NCBI RefSeq assembly: GCF_047718555.1
Contig: NZ_JBDNRK010000047.1
Span: 1-33,449 of the forward strand
From: Clostridium_I sp047718555
GTDB lineage: Bacteria > Bacillota > Clostridia > Clostridiales > Clostridiaceae
DNA length: 33,449 bases
Direction: 5' to 3'
Shown: positions 7,060 to 13,595 of the stretch, piece after piece
How positions within the stretch are numbered: the first letter of the stretch is position 1
How the letters are laid out: the number at the start of each line of letters is the position of its first letter
Translations under genes and position numbers: made by a program
Notes under the pieces: generated by a model
Databases searched by the model: none
Seen by the model: only the letters and a program-made list of their open reading frames with translations
Told to the model about the DNA's origin: nothing

Positions 7060-8778
7060 ATGTTAAAAAGTCAGGAAATAAGACAAAAAGCTCCAGAAAT
7101 TGATTCATTAAGACTTGGATCAGGTTGGAAGGTTGAGGATCTTTCAAAACCACAAATAATAGTTGAGAGTAGTTATGGACATAGTCATCCAGGCAGTGCT
7201 CATTTAGATTCTCTAGTAAATGAAGTATTCGATAGCATTTATGAAAACGGTGGTAGAGGTGCTAAGTTTTTTGCTACAGATATATGTGATGGAGAAGCAC
7301 AAGGTCATGATGGTATGAATTACTCACTTCCATCTAGAGATATAATGGCAAGCTTAATAGAAATACATGTTCAAGCTACTCCTTATGATGCAGGTGTATT
7401 TACAACAAGCTGTGATAAAGCTGTTCCTGCACATTTAATGGCAATTGCTAGATTAAATATGCCAGCTATATTTTTACCAGGTGGATGTATGGGCCCTGGT
7501 CCTAATCTTCTAACTCTTGAGCAGATTGGTAAATATGATGCTCAATATAAAAGAGGAGAAATAACTGAAGATCAATATAAATATTATAAACATAATGCCT
7601 GTCCTACTTGTGGAGCTTGTTCATTTATGGGAACTGCAGCAACAATGCAGGTTATGGCAGAAGCATTAGGTATAGCCCTACCAGGAACAGCATTGATTCC
7701 AACTACTTTTGACGAATTAAAAGGAGCTGCAAATAAGGCTGGAAAACAAGTATTCAAATTAATAGAGAAGGATATAAAACCTTCAGATATAATGACTAAA
7801 GATGCTTTTGAAAATGCAATTATGGTACATGCTGCTATTGCAGGATCAAGTAATACATTAATTCATATGCCAGCTATAGCTCATGAGTTGGGTATAGACA
7901 TAGAACCAGAACTATTTGATGAAATTCATAAAAAGGTTCCATATATTCTTAATATAAGACCAAGTGGATTTTATCCAGGATCATATTTCTGGAATGCAGG
8001 TGGAGTACCAGCAATAATGGAAGAAATTAAAGAGTTTTTACACTTAGATGTAATGACTGTTACTGGTAAGACTTTAGGTGAGAACTTAGAAGATATAAAG
8101 AACAGTGGATATTATGAAGAACATGCTAAGTTAATTGAAAAATTAGGTGTTAAAAAAGAAGATGTTATAAAAACCAAAGAAGATCCAATACAAAAACAAG
8201 GTGCAATAGCTATTCTTAAAGGAAATTTAGCACCAGGTGGAGCTGTAGTAAAGCATTCAGCTGTATCTAAAAAATTAATGAAGGTAACTTTAAAGGCTAG
8301 AGTTTTTGACTGTGAAGAAGATGCCATACATGCAGTATTAACTAAAACTGTAAAACCTGGTGATGCTGTATTTGTAAGATATGAAGGACCTAAGGGATCA
8401 GGAATGCCAGAAATGTTCTATACTACAGAAGCAATTGCATCTGATGCAGAATTAGTAGAATCTATAGCTCTTATTACAGATGGAAGATTTTCTGGAGCAA
8501 CTAGAGGACCAGCTATAGGACATGTTTCACCAGAAGCAAGTGAAGGTGGACCAATAGCATTTGTTGAAGAGGGAGATCTTATAAAAATAGATATACCTGA
8601 GAGAAGCCTAGATGTAATAGGAGTAGCTGGTGAAGAAAAGACACCACAAGAAATTGATGCTATATTAAAAGCAAGAAAAGAAAAATGGGTAAAACCAGCA
8701 CCTAGATTTACTAAAGGTGTTTTGGGAATATATACAAAATGTGCAGTATCACCAATGAAAGGTGGATATATGGAGTAA
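7060..8778 (+). CDS. Sugar-acid dehydratase of the IlvD/Edd family (probable D-gluconate dehydratase)
   Basis: The 572-residue protein belongs to the iron-sulphur dihydroxyacid/6-phosphogluconate dehydratase family. Cluster and active-site residues are visible: C76 in DICDGEAQGHDGM, C118-D-K120 in TSCDKAVPAHLM, the CPTCGAC motif at 181-187, and S478 in DGRFSGATRG, the catalytic serine of the family. It lies between two GntP permeases, with a KDG kinase nearby and no gluconate kinase or 6-phosphogluconate genes. Dehydration of free gluconate (or a related aldonate) to 2-keto-3-deoxygluconate is therefore more likely than valine/isoleucine synthesis or 6-phosphogluconate dehydration. Gluconate dehydratase activity is established in clostridia. 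The ATG has AGGTGA eight bases upstream. Substrate is inferred. Confidence 0.85.
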   Translation: MLKSQEIRQKAPEIDSLRLGSGWKVEDLSKPQIIVESSYGHSHPGSAHLDSLVNEVFDSIYENGGRGAKFFATDICDGEAQGHDGMNYSLPSRDIMASLIEIHVQATPYDAGVFTTSCDKAVPAHLMAIARLNMPAIFLPGGCMGPGPNLLTLEQIGKYDAQYKRGEITEDQYKYYKHNACPTCGACSFMGTAATMQVMAEALGIALPGTALIPTTFDELKGAANKAGKQVFKLIEKDIKPSDIMTKDAFENAIMVHAAIAGSSNTLIHMPAIAHELGIDIEPELFDEIHKKVPYILNIRPSGFYPGSYFWNAGGVPAIMEEIKEFLHLDVMTVTGKTLGENLEDIKNSGYYEEHAKLIEKLGVKKEDVIKTKEDPIQKQGAIAILKGNLAPGGAVVKHSAVSKKLMKVTLKARVFDCEEDAIHAVLTKTVKPGDAVFVRYEGPKGSGMPEMFYTTEAIASDAELVESIALITDGRFSGATRGPAIGHVSPEASEGGPIAFVEEGDLIKIDIPERSLDVIGVAGEEKTPQEIDAILKARKEKWVKPAPRFTKGVLGIYTKCAVSPMKGGYME

Positions 8779-8818
8779 ATCTGTATATAAAATTTAAATT
8801 AATAGCTTGATTTGATTC

Positions 8819-8925
8819 TAAATTCGGTAAGTAATTTTTCAGACATTAATATCACTATAGTTCTTTCTAAAATTTTTTAGAGAAGAATTTAGCTTAATTA
8901 ACGGTTGAGTTACTTACCGAATTTA
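8819..8925. repeat. Long-range perfect inverted repeat between dehydratase and permease genes
   Basis: Arms of 16 bases (8819-8834 TAAATTCGGTAAGTAA; 8910-8925) are perfectly complementary and enclose 75 bases. In RNA the stem would extend by G-U pairs to 8835-8837 / 8907-8909. The interior contains a second hairpin with TCTAAAA/TTTTAGA arms. No U-tract follows, so it is not a standard terminator. It could stabilise or process the mRNA between the two genes, or be a small mobile element with terminal inverted repeats. Confidence 0.6.
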
Positions 8926-8987
8926 ATATAAATTATATTGAAAAGGTTTACTTGTGTAAATTAAAAATTATTTAGGGGGAATATTGT

Positions 8988-10304
8988 ATGCCATTATTTA
9001 TTGTACTTATAGGTGTTATATTATTGCTAGTACTTATGATTAAGTTTAAGTTAAACGGTTTTATATCGTTGATTTTTGTAGCTTTAGTGGTTGGAATTGC
9101 TGAGGGAATGTCACCAGCTAAAACTGTTACTTCTATACAAGCTGGTGTTGGAAGTACATTAGGCAGTTTAGCATTAATTTTAGGTTTTGGAGCTATGTTT
9201 GGAGAACTTATAGCAGACTCCGGAGCAGCACAGAGAATTTCAAGAAGTCTTATTAATAAATTTGGTATAAAAAGAATACAGTGGGCAGTTGTGCTTACAG
9301 GCTTTATTGTGGGGATAGCTATGTTCTATGAAGTAGGTTTTGTACTTCTTATACCACTGGTATTTACTATTGCTGAATTTGCTGAATTACCACTATTATA
9401 TATAGGAGTTCCAATGGCAGCAGCACTTTCTGTTACACATGGATTTTTACCACCTCATCCAGGACCTGTGGCTATAGCTACCATATACGGTGCAAGTGTA
9501 AGTATGACTTTAATTTATGGAATTATAATAGCTATACCGACAGTAATAGTTGCAGGACCACTTTTAACTAAATTCATAAAAAAATTTGACCATAAAGCAA
9601 ATAATAATCTATTTAAGACAAAAATTATTAGTGAAGAGCAGATGCCAAGTTTTTCAACTAGTGTTTTAACAGCTATTATTCCTCCTATATTAATGGCCTT
9701 TTCTGCTATATGTGAGATGACATTGGCAAAGACTTCACAACTAAGACAGTTTGCGGAATTTGTAGGAAGCCCTTTGATGGCTATGTTCATATCTATAGTA
9801 GTTGCCATATTTACCTTAGGGATAATGAGAGGTAAAAAGATGGAAGATGTAATGAAAAGTGTGGCTAAGGCAGCCAGTGGAATAGCCATGATATTATTGA
9901 TAGTAGCAGGCGGTGGTGCTCTAAAGCAGGTCCTTATAGACAGTGGAGTTGGTAAATATATAGCTACAATTATGGCAGGAACAAATATATCACCTTTAAT
10001 TTTAGCATGGATAATAGCAGCTATATTACGTTTGTCATTGGGTTCAGCAACAGTTGCTGCTATGACCACTGCAGGTATAGTATTACCAATGATTTCTTCA
10101 GCAAATGTTAATCCAGCACTAATGGTATTGGCAACAGGAGCAGGAAGTCTTATATTCTCTCATGTAAACGATCCAGGTTTTTGGATGTTTAAAGAATACT
10201 TTGGTCTCAGCATTGGTGAGACAATGAAATCATGGTCAACTATGGAAACAATAATTTCGGTTATGGGATTAATAGGGGTATTGATTATAAATGCAATAAT
10301 ATAG
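8988..10304 (+). CDS. GntP-family gluconate/sugar-acid permease, copy 2
   Basis: This 438-residue membrane protein is collinear with the permease at 5419. The two share long identical stretches, such as ADSGAAQRISRSLINKFG and FSHVNDPGFWMFKEYFG, so they arose by duplication. About 12-14 transmembrane segments are expected. The central loop reads PPHPGP instead of PPNPGP, and the cytoplasmic loop near residue 200 differs most. AGGGGGA at 8974-8980 supports the ATG at 8988. It lies 209 bases after the dehydratase gene, separated by the long inverted repeat. It may be co-transcribed with the dehydratase. Substrate gluconate or another aldonate, by context. Confidence 0.9.
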   Translation: MPLFIVLIGVILLLVLMIKFKLNGFISLIFVALVVGIAEGMSPAKTVTSIQAGVGSTLGSLALILGFGAMFGELIADSGAAQRISRSLINKFGIKRIQWAVVLTGFIVGIAMFYEVGFVLLIPLVFTIAEFAELPLLYIGVPMAAALSVTHGFLPPHPGPVAIATIYGASVSMTLIYGIIIAIPTVIVAGPLLTKFIKKFDHKANNNLFKTKIISEEQMPSFSTSVLTAIIPPILMAFSAICEMTLAKTSQLRQFAEFVGSPLMAMFISIVVAIFTLGIMRGKKMEDVMKSVAKAASGIAMILLIVAGGGALKQVLIDSGVGKYIATIMAGTNISPLILAWIIAAILRLSLGSATVAAMTTAGIVLPMISSANVNPALMVLATGAGSLIFSHVNDPGFWMFKEYFGLSIGETMKSWSTMETIISVMGLIGVLIINAII

Positions 10305-10410
10305 ATAGATATTAACAAAAACAGTCATTTCACGGTTATTTGAATTTTCTATAGGATAAAGATATTATACCTAGTTTTAATTCATCTGCAAGTTCTAATA
10401 TTATGCAGTA

Positions 10411-10455
10411 AAAAAAGATATAGAGGCAATTATAGATTGCTTCTATATCTTTTTT
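10411..10455. terminator. Bidirectional terminator between convergent genes
   Basis: Arms 10411-10430 and 10436-10455 pair over 20 positions with one G-U and a 5-base loop. They begin with As and end with a run of Ts, so the hairpin works on both strands. It separates the permease (plus) from the acetyltransferase (minus). Confidence 0.85.
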
Positions 10456-10503
10456 AGCATGTTTTTTTAGAATATATATTATTAAAGAGCATTGAGCTTA
10501 TAC

Positions 10504-11052
10504 TTATTTAGAAAAGTTAAACCATTCTTCGGCTAATAATGCATACTCATATGTGTCATTCCAAATAGGCTTTCTTTCTTCATTATATTTAAAAAATATA
10601 TTCTTTAGTAAATGTCCTTCTCTTCTCATTTTTAACCTTTCTAATAACTTCCAAGAGACTGCGTTTTTAGGATTACACATAGCAATTATTCTGCGTGTGT
10701 CTAACTGTTTAAATCCATAATCTAAAATCTTTCTGCAGCTTTCCGTAGCGTAACCTTTTCCATAATATGCAGGATTAAAAACATAACCTATTTCCCATGT
10801 AAGAAATTCTTTAGGTTCTTGCTGCTGAAAATACACATTACCTATTAATTTATTATTCTCTTTTAAGCAAACAGCCCAAAAATCAGTTTGTTTTGAACGT
10901 CTTAGTGCTTCTTGTTTGCATTCCTCTTCATTGTAAATATAGTATGGCTCATACTTAACCACTGATTCCTGAGAAAGATATTCATGTAAATCTTTCCAAT
11001 CATCTGCTTTAAAATTTCTAATAAAAAGTCTTTCTGTTTCCATTAATGTCAT
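10504..11052 (-). CDS. GNAT-family N-acetyltransferase (RimJ/RimL type)
   Basis: The 182-residue protein has the single GNAT domain of the RimJ/RimL/YdaF group, starting with METERLFIRNF and carrying the acetyl-CoA pyrophosphate loop YYGKGYATE, followed by a helix and the NAVSWKLLERL stretch. It would transfer an acetyl group from acetyl-CoA to a protein N-terminus or a small amine; the substrate cannot be read from sequence. GGAGTGG lies 7 bases before the chosen ATG (11052). The leader upstream contains a 10-codon ORF and competing hairpins that could gate this ribosome site, as seen for inducible resistance genes. Confidence 0.88.
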   Translation of the reverse strand: MTLMETERLFIRNFKADDWKDLHEYLSQESVVKYEPYYIYNEEECKQEALRRSKQTDFWAVCLKENNKLIGNVYFQQQEPKEFLTWEIGYVFNPAYYGKGYATESCRKILDYGFKQLDTRRIIAMCNPKNAVSWKLLERLKMRREGHLLKNIFFKYNEERKPIWNDTYEYALLAEEWFNFSK

Positions 11053-11062
11053 ATTATAACCA

Positions 11063-11112
11063 CTCCTCTTGTTTAATAGGAGGAATAGATGAATTACATA
11101 TTTTATTCCTCC
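11063..11112 (-). promoter_or_regulatory. Possible translational attenuator in the acetyltransferase leader
   Basis: Read on the minus strand, GGAGGAATA (11112-11104) pairs perfectly with TATTCCTCC (11087-11079). The CTCCT within the second arm (11082-11078) can instead pair with AGGAG (11067-11063), which is the ribosome site of the acetyltransferase. The two pairings exclude each other. A CTCC inside the upstream 10-codon ORF could also pair with the first GGAG, giving an alternating four-segment layout like that of erm/cat leaders. Confidence 0.4.
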
Positions 11113-11115
11113 ACT

Positions 11116-11148
11116 TTAGTCGGAGAACCACCTCATAATTGTATTCAT
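11116..11148 (-). CDS. Candidate 10-residue leader peptide
   Basis: On the minus strand AAAGGGGTGG stands 5 bases before ATG (11148). The frame reads MNTIMRWFSD and ends with TAA at 11118-11116. It is only 63 bases before the acetyltransferase start, directly upstream of the competing hairpins. A second GGAGG followed by ATG-TAA (about 11112-11097) forms a start-stop mini-ORF. The strong ribosome site supports translation; no homology can be claimed at this length. The rest of 11149-11402 has no gene that I can see. Confidence 0.4.
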   Translation of the reverse strand: MNTIMRWFSD

Positions 11149-11422
11149 AAAAACCACCCCTTTCTTACTATATTTGTTAAACTATACCGACAATAGTTAA
11201 CTATTTCCATTATAAATTATGGTTTTAGGTTTGTACATATAAAACTAGTAACTGGTAGTTAAGGTTTTGCTTTATGGCATTACCATAGTATATTCTTTTA
11301 TAATTTCTATGCTAATGATTAGATCGTAAGTTAGGTTAAGGGTGCAAAAAGAAGTGATATTCTATATTCTTCCAAATGCTTTTAAAACATTGGAATATCT
11401 GATATAATAAAGAAAAATGTAT

Positions 11423-11498
11423 GCTTCCGTAGCACAGCTGGTAGTGCAACTGATTCGTAATCAGTAGGTCGAGTGTTCAAATCACTTCGGAAGCACCA
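11423..11498 (+). tRNA. tRNA-Thr (anticodon CGT)
   Basis: The 76-base sequence folds as a full cloverleaf. The acceptor stem is GCTTCCG (11423-11429) with CGGAAGC (11488-11494), followed by discriminator A and encoded CCA. The anticodon stem is ACTGA/TCAGT with loop TTCGTAA, giving anticodon CGT, which reads ACG threonine codons. The T arm has GAGTG-TTCAAAT-CACTT. A TATAAT lies at 11403-11408, though its -35 is weak. Confidence 0.95.
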
Positions 11499-11501
11499 GT
11501 G

Positions 11502-11541
11502 AAATCAAGGGCTTATGAAGATGAGATCCTTGATTTTTTAT
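11502..11541 (+). terminator. Terminator of the tRNA-Thr gene
   Basis: AAATCAAGG (11502-11510) pairs with CCTTGATTT (11528-11536), and Ts continue to 11539. It begins four bases after the tRNA CCA end, so the tRNA is a single-gene transcript. Confidence 0.85.
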
Positions 11542-11674
11542 TTTGACGGGAAACGAGATATAAATTCAAAAGTAAATAAGGTATAATATAATTTATTTTG
11601 AAATATTTTCCATAGTAAAAAATATTATAGTTATAGATATTATAAGTTTAATTTTTAGAAAGGAGGGAGCTAAT

Positions 11675-12430
11675 ATGGAGAAAATTAAGACTGTGGATTT
11701 ATATTTGGCTTCGTCAATAGGTGAAAGTATAGGGACATTTTCAGCACTATTAGTATATCAAAATAATAGTAAAATAGTATATGGAACATATGATGATATG
11801 AAATTAATTGAAGCATTACTTTTAGGATTGTCGGAGAGTTTAAAGCTCCTAAAAGAAAAGTGCAGTGTTAGAGTAAATCTATTAAGTAACAATGTTATTA
11901 GGGCTTTAATGAAAAAGAAAGCAAATATAAGTGACAAAATTATAAATAGTGCATTGGAACAGGTTAATAAGCATAATATTGAATTTATCATTGTTAAAGA
12001 AGATGATAAAAACAGAATAATTCTCGATAGAGTTAAAAGAAAGTCTAAAGAAATATCATCGAATAAAATAAAGAATAAGCAATTTATTGAACATGCTGAT
12101 TATGAATATTATTCAAGACCAAAAAAAGTGGTTATATATAAATATCAAAATAGTCTAATTGGAGTTGATAATTTTAGTTACTTAGATGGTATCACTAATG
12201 ATACACATGATTGGATAATACAAATTTCTAATAATTTTGGATTAAACTTATATAATTCTGTAGCTGCAACTATTAATGCTAATATTAGTAAAAAGACGCT
12301 TGATGAAATAATAAATAATTATATAGAAAAGAACAAAAATAACAGAACTTACATACGTGATAATGAAGAGAAGATAACAGAAATTTTCAAGTATGTATAT
12401 TATCGGTTAAAGAATAAACGTCATAATTGA
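11675..12430 (+). CDS. Protein with an RNase H-like N-terminal domain lacking catalytic acids
   Basis: I do not recognise a characterised family for this 251-residue protein. Residues 6-80 have the order of an RNase HI fold: a first strand DLYLASSIGESIGTFSALLVY, a helix with LIEALLLGLSESLKLL, then the strand VRVNLLSNNVIRAL. Compared with RNase HI the acidic residues are gone: YTDGS is YLASS, the helix glutamate position is K43 or E46 depending on alignment, and TDS is LLS (69-71). The rest (130-251) is lysine- and asparagine-rich and mostly helical. A strong AAAGGAGGGAG site precedes the ATG. It sits alone after tRNA-Thr. A binding rather than cutting role is an inference. Confidence 0.6.
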   Translation: MEKIKTVDLYLASSIGESIGTFSALLVYQNNSKIVYGTYDDMKLIEALLLGLSESLKLLKEKCSVRVNLLSNNVIRALMKKKANISDKIINSALEQVNKHNIEFIIVKEDDKNRIILDRVKRKSKEISSNKIKNKQFIEHADYEYYSRPKKVVIYKYQNSLIGVDNFSYLDGITNDTHDWIIQISNNFGLNLYNSVAATINANISKKTLDEIINNYIEKNKNNRTYIRDNEEKITEIFKYVYYRLKNKRHN

Positions 12431-12491
12431 AAAATTTCAATTGTAAAATAAAAAATGGTGTTTTTTATTTACACTAGATTTATTTCTATAT

Positions 12492-12754
12492 TCAGACTTT
12501 CACTTCTCTAATTATATTTAACCAAAGAATGCCTAGATAATTTCTTATTTCTAGTTCAGATCCACAGGGTTTTTCATTCCACAAGGAAAAGACTTTTTTT
12601 ATATTTTAATATGTTTTTCTGCCACTGAACATCAGGCTTCAAACAGATTAAATTTATCCGTATAAATTGCTATTGGAAAATCATAAGAACCATGTTTTGC
12701 TATCTTCTGTAAATTGTCATCTACTTCTATTTTTGATGCCTGCATTTTTATCAT
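12492..12754 (-). pseudogene. Decayed AraC-family regulator
   Basis: On the minus strand an ATG at 12754 (or 12745) opens a frame reading ...IEVDDNLQKIAKHGSYDFPIA and ending FNLFEA-stop at 12632. This resembles the N-terminal start of AraC-type regulators of the cupin-HTH type. A second frame from about 12590 to 12492 gives FSLWNEKPCGSELEIRN and ILWLNII, which resembles the inter-domain part of the same family. The middle of the sensor domain and the entire HTH domain are missing and the frame shifts. It lies divergent from the truncated EamA gene at 12898, a common regulator-transporter pairing. The family assignment rests on pattern memory. Confidence 0.5.
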
Positions 12755-12897
12755 CTCGCTAATATAGCTTTAATTTTTGCAATATATTAATTGTTATGTA
12801 TTGAAAATAATAATAAAATTATTACAGATTTATTTAAATAAATCAATATGTTTGCAATTAACTTATAACCTGTTCAAAATAATTACAAAGAAAGTGA

Positions 12898-13194
12898 GTG
12901 AAAGTTCAACCGAGAATAAAAGGAATAATGCTTGTAATCATAGGTGCCATGTTATGGGGAGTATCAGGTACTGTTGCACAATACTTGTTTCAGAAAAAAA
13001 CGTTTAGTCCAGAGTGGCTTGTTGTGATCCGTCTATTAGCATCAGGACTAATTTTGTTATTATATGCTTTTATGAAATGTAAACAAGATATATGGACAAT
13101 CTGGAGGTCTAAACATACTATGTTGAGTCTCATTCTTTTTGGCATTATAGGGATGGTAGGTGTGCAGTATACCTATTTAGTTGCTATTAAATAA
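12898..13194 (+). pseudogene. Truncated EamA/DMT-type transporter
   Basis: A GTG-started frame of 98 residues encodes the first three or four transmembrane helices of a drug/metabolite transporter. It includes the family opening IIGAMLWGVSGTVAQYLF and the WLVVIRLLASGLILL helix, then stops at VQYTYLVAIK. Full-length EamA proteins have about 300 residues and ten helices, so two thirds are missing. The bases after the stop do not continue the protein in another frame. GAAAGTGA is a poor ribosome site. It is probably not functional. Confidence 0.75.
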
Positions 13195-13234
13195 TGTGGA
13201 AGATTTATTAAAAAATTTTTATATAAAAGACTCA

Positions 13235-13263
13235 TTGACAAAAGTTAAATATAAATATATAAT
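13235..13263 (+). promoter_or_regulatory. Consensus promoter upstream of the nitrogenase-like operon
   Basis: TTGACA (13235-13240) and TATAAT (13258-13263) are both perfect hexamers with a 17-base spacer. Transcription would start near 13270 and soon meet the terminator at 13313-13366. It is the best promoter before the gene at 13596. Confidence 0.75.
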
Positions 13264-13299
13264 AAACATATTGGTATAATAGGGTATTGCAATTGTTAA

Positions 13300-13366
13300 C
13301 CAGAAAACTGGAGACTGGATTCTTGCTAAAATTGATTTAGTGAGTTATCTGGTCTTTTTATTTTTT
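13300..13366 (+). terminator. Early terminator in a short leader (possible attenuator)
   Basis: GACTGGAT (13313-13320) pairs with ATCTGGTC (13347-13354), and CTTGCTAAA (13322-13330) with TTTAGTGAG (13336-13344), both with some G-U pairs. A 12-base stretch of Ts with one A follows. A small upstream hairpin CCAG-AAAA-CTGG (13300-13311) carries a CCAG that could instead pair with CTGG inside the terminator. A promoter-to-terminator distance of about 85 nt suggests either a small RNA or an attenuated leader. Confidence 0.6.
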
Positions 13367-13375
13367 GGAATAAAG

Positions 13376-13568
13376 TTTATCCGATGACTACCCACTCTAA
13401 TACTCCCAGCTTCTTCAAAGCGGGAGTAAAGGGTGGCTACGTCCCTGGATAACGACTTACCCTAAAGGACAACGATTTCTAAGTATCAAAAACCGATACT
13501 AAGAACTCTGTTAGTAAGCATCAGATGGAATGAAAACTCCACCTGACGCCAAGAATTCTGTTTATAAA
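13376..13568 (+). repeat. Structured repeat, copy A
   Basis: The element begins TTTATCCGATGACTACC. It has three nested helices: TTATCC (13377-13382) with GGATAA (13447-13452), CCACTCT (13392-13398) with AGGGTGG (13430-13436), and TACTCCC (13401-13407) with GGGAGTA (13422-13428). Two further hairpins follow at 13477-13505 and 13521-13546. AAGAA-TCTGTT occurs twice (13501 and 13551) around the last hairpin. The first half aligns with copies B and C; the second half is a longer variant. It ends about 30 bases before the K-like gene. Confidence 0.65.
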
Positions 13569-13595
13569 AATATATAAATTGGGGGAGATATGTAA

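Noticed and set aside
7060..8778. Annotation as biosynthetic ilvD
   Set aside because: The family cannot separate functions by motifs alone, but the setting between gluconate-type permeases and near KDG/KDPG genes, with no other branched-chain amino acid genes, favours a sugar-acid dehydratase.
9515..10069. 184-codon frame on the minus strand inside the second permease
   Set aside because: It is antisense to well-conserved GntP sequence, with no ribosome site; alanine/isoleucine-rich composition is the shadow of a membrane protein.
12777..13007. Open frame of 76 codons overlapping the EamA remnant
   Set aside because: It is out of frame with the clear EamA-type sequence, starts in AT-rich spacer without a ribosome site, and shows no domain.
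13376..13568. Possible CRISPR array or riboswitch upstream of the nitrogenase-like genes
   Set aside because: The direct repeats are only two, with no regular spacers, and the same core occurs downstream of unrelated genes, so a dispersed element fits better than a gene-specific riboswitch.
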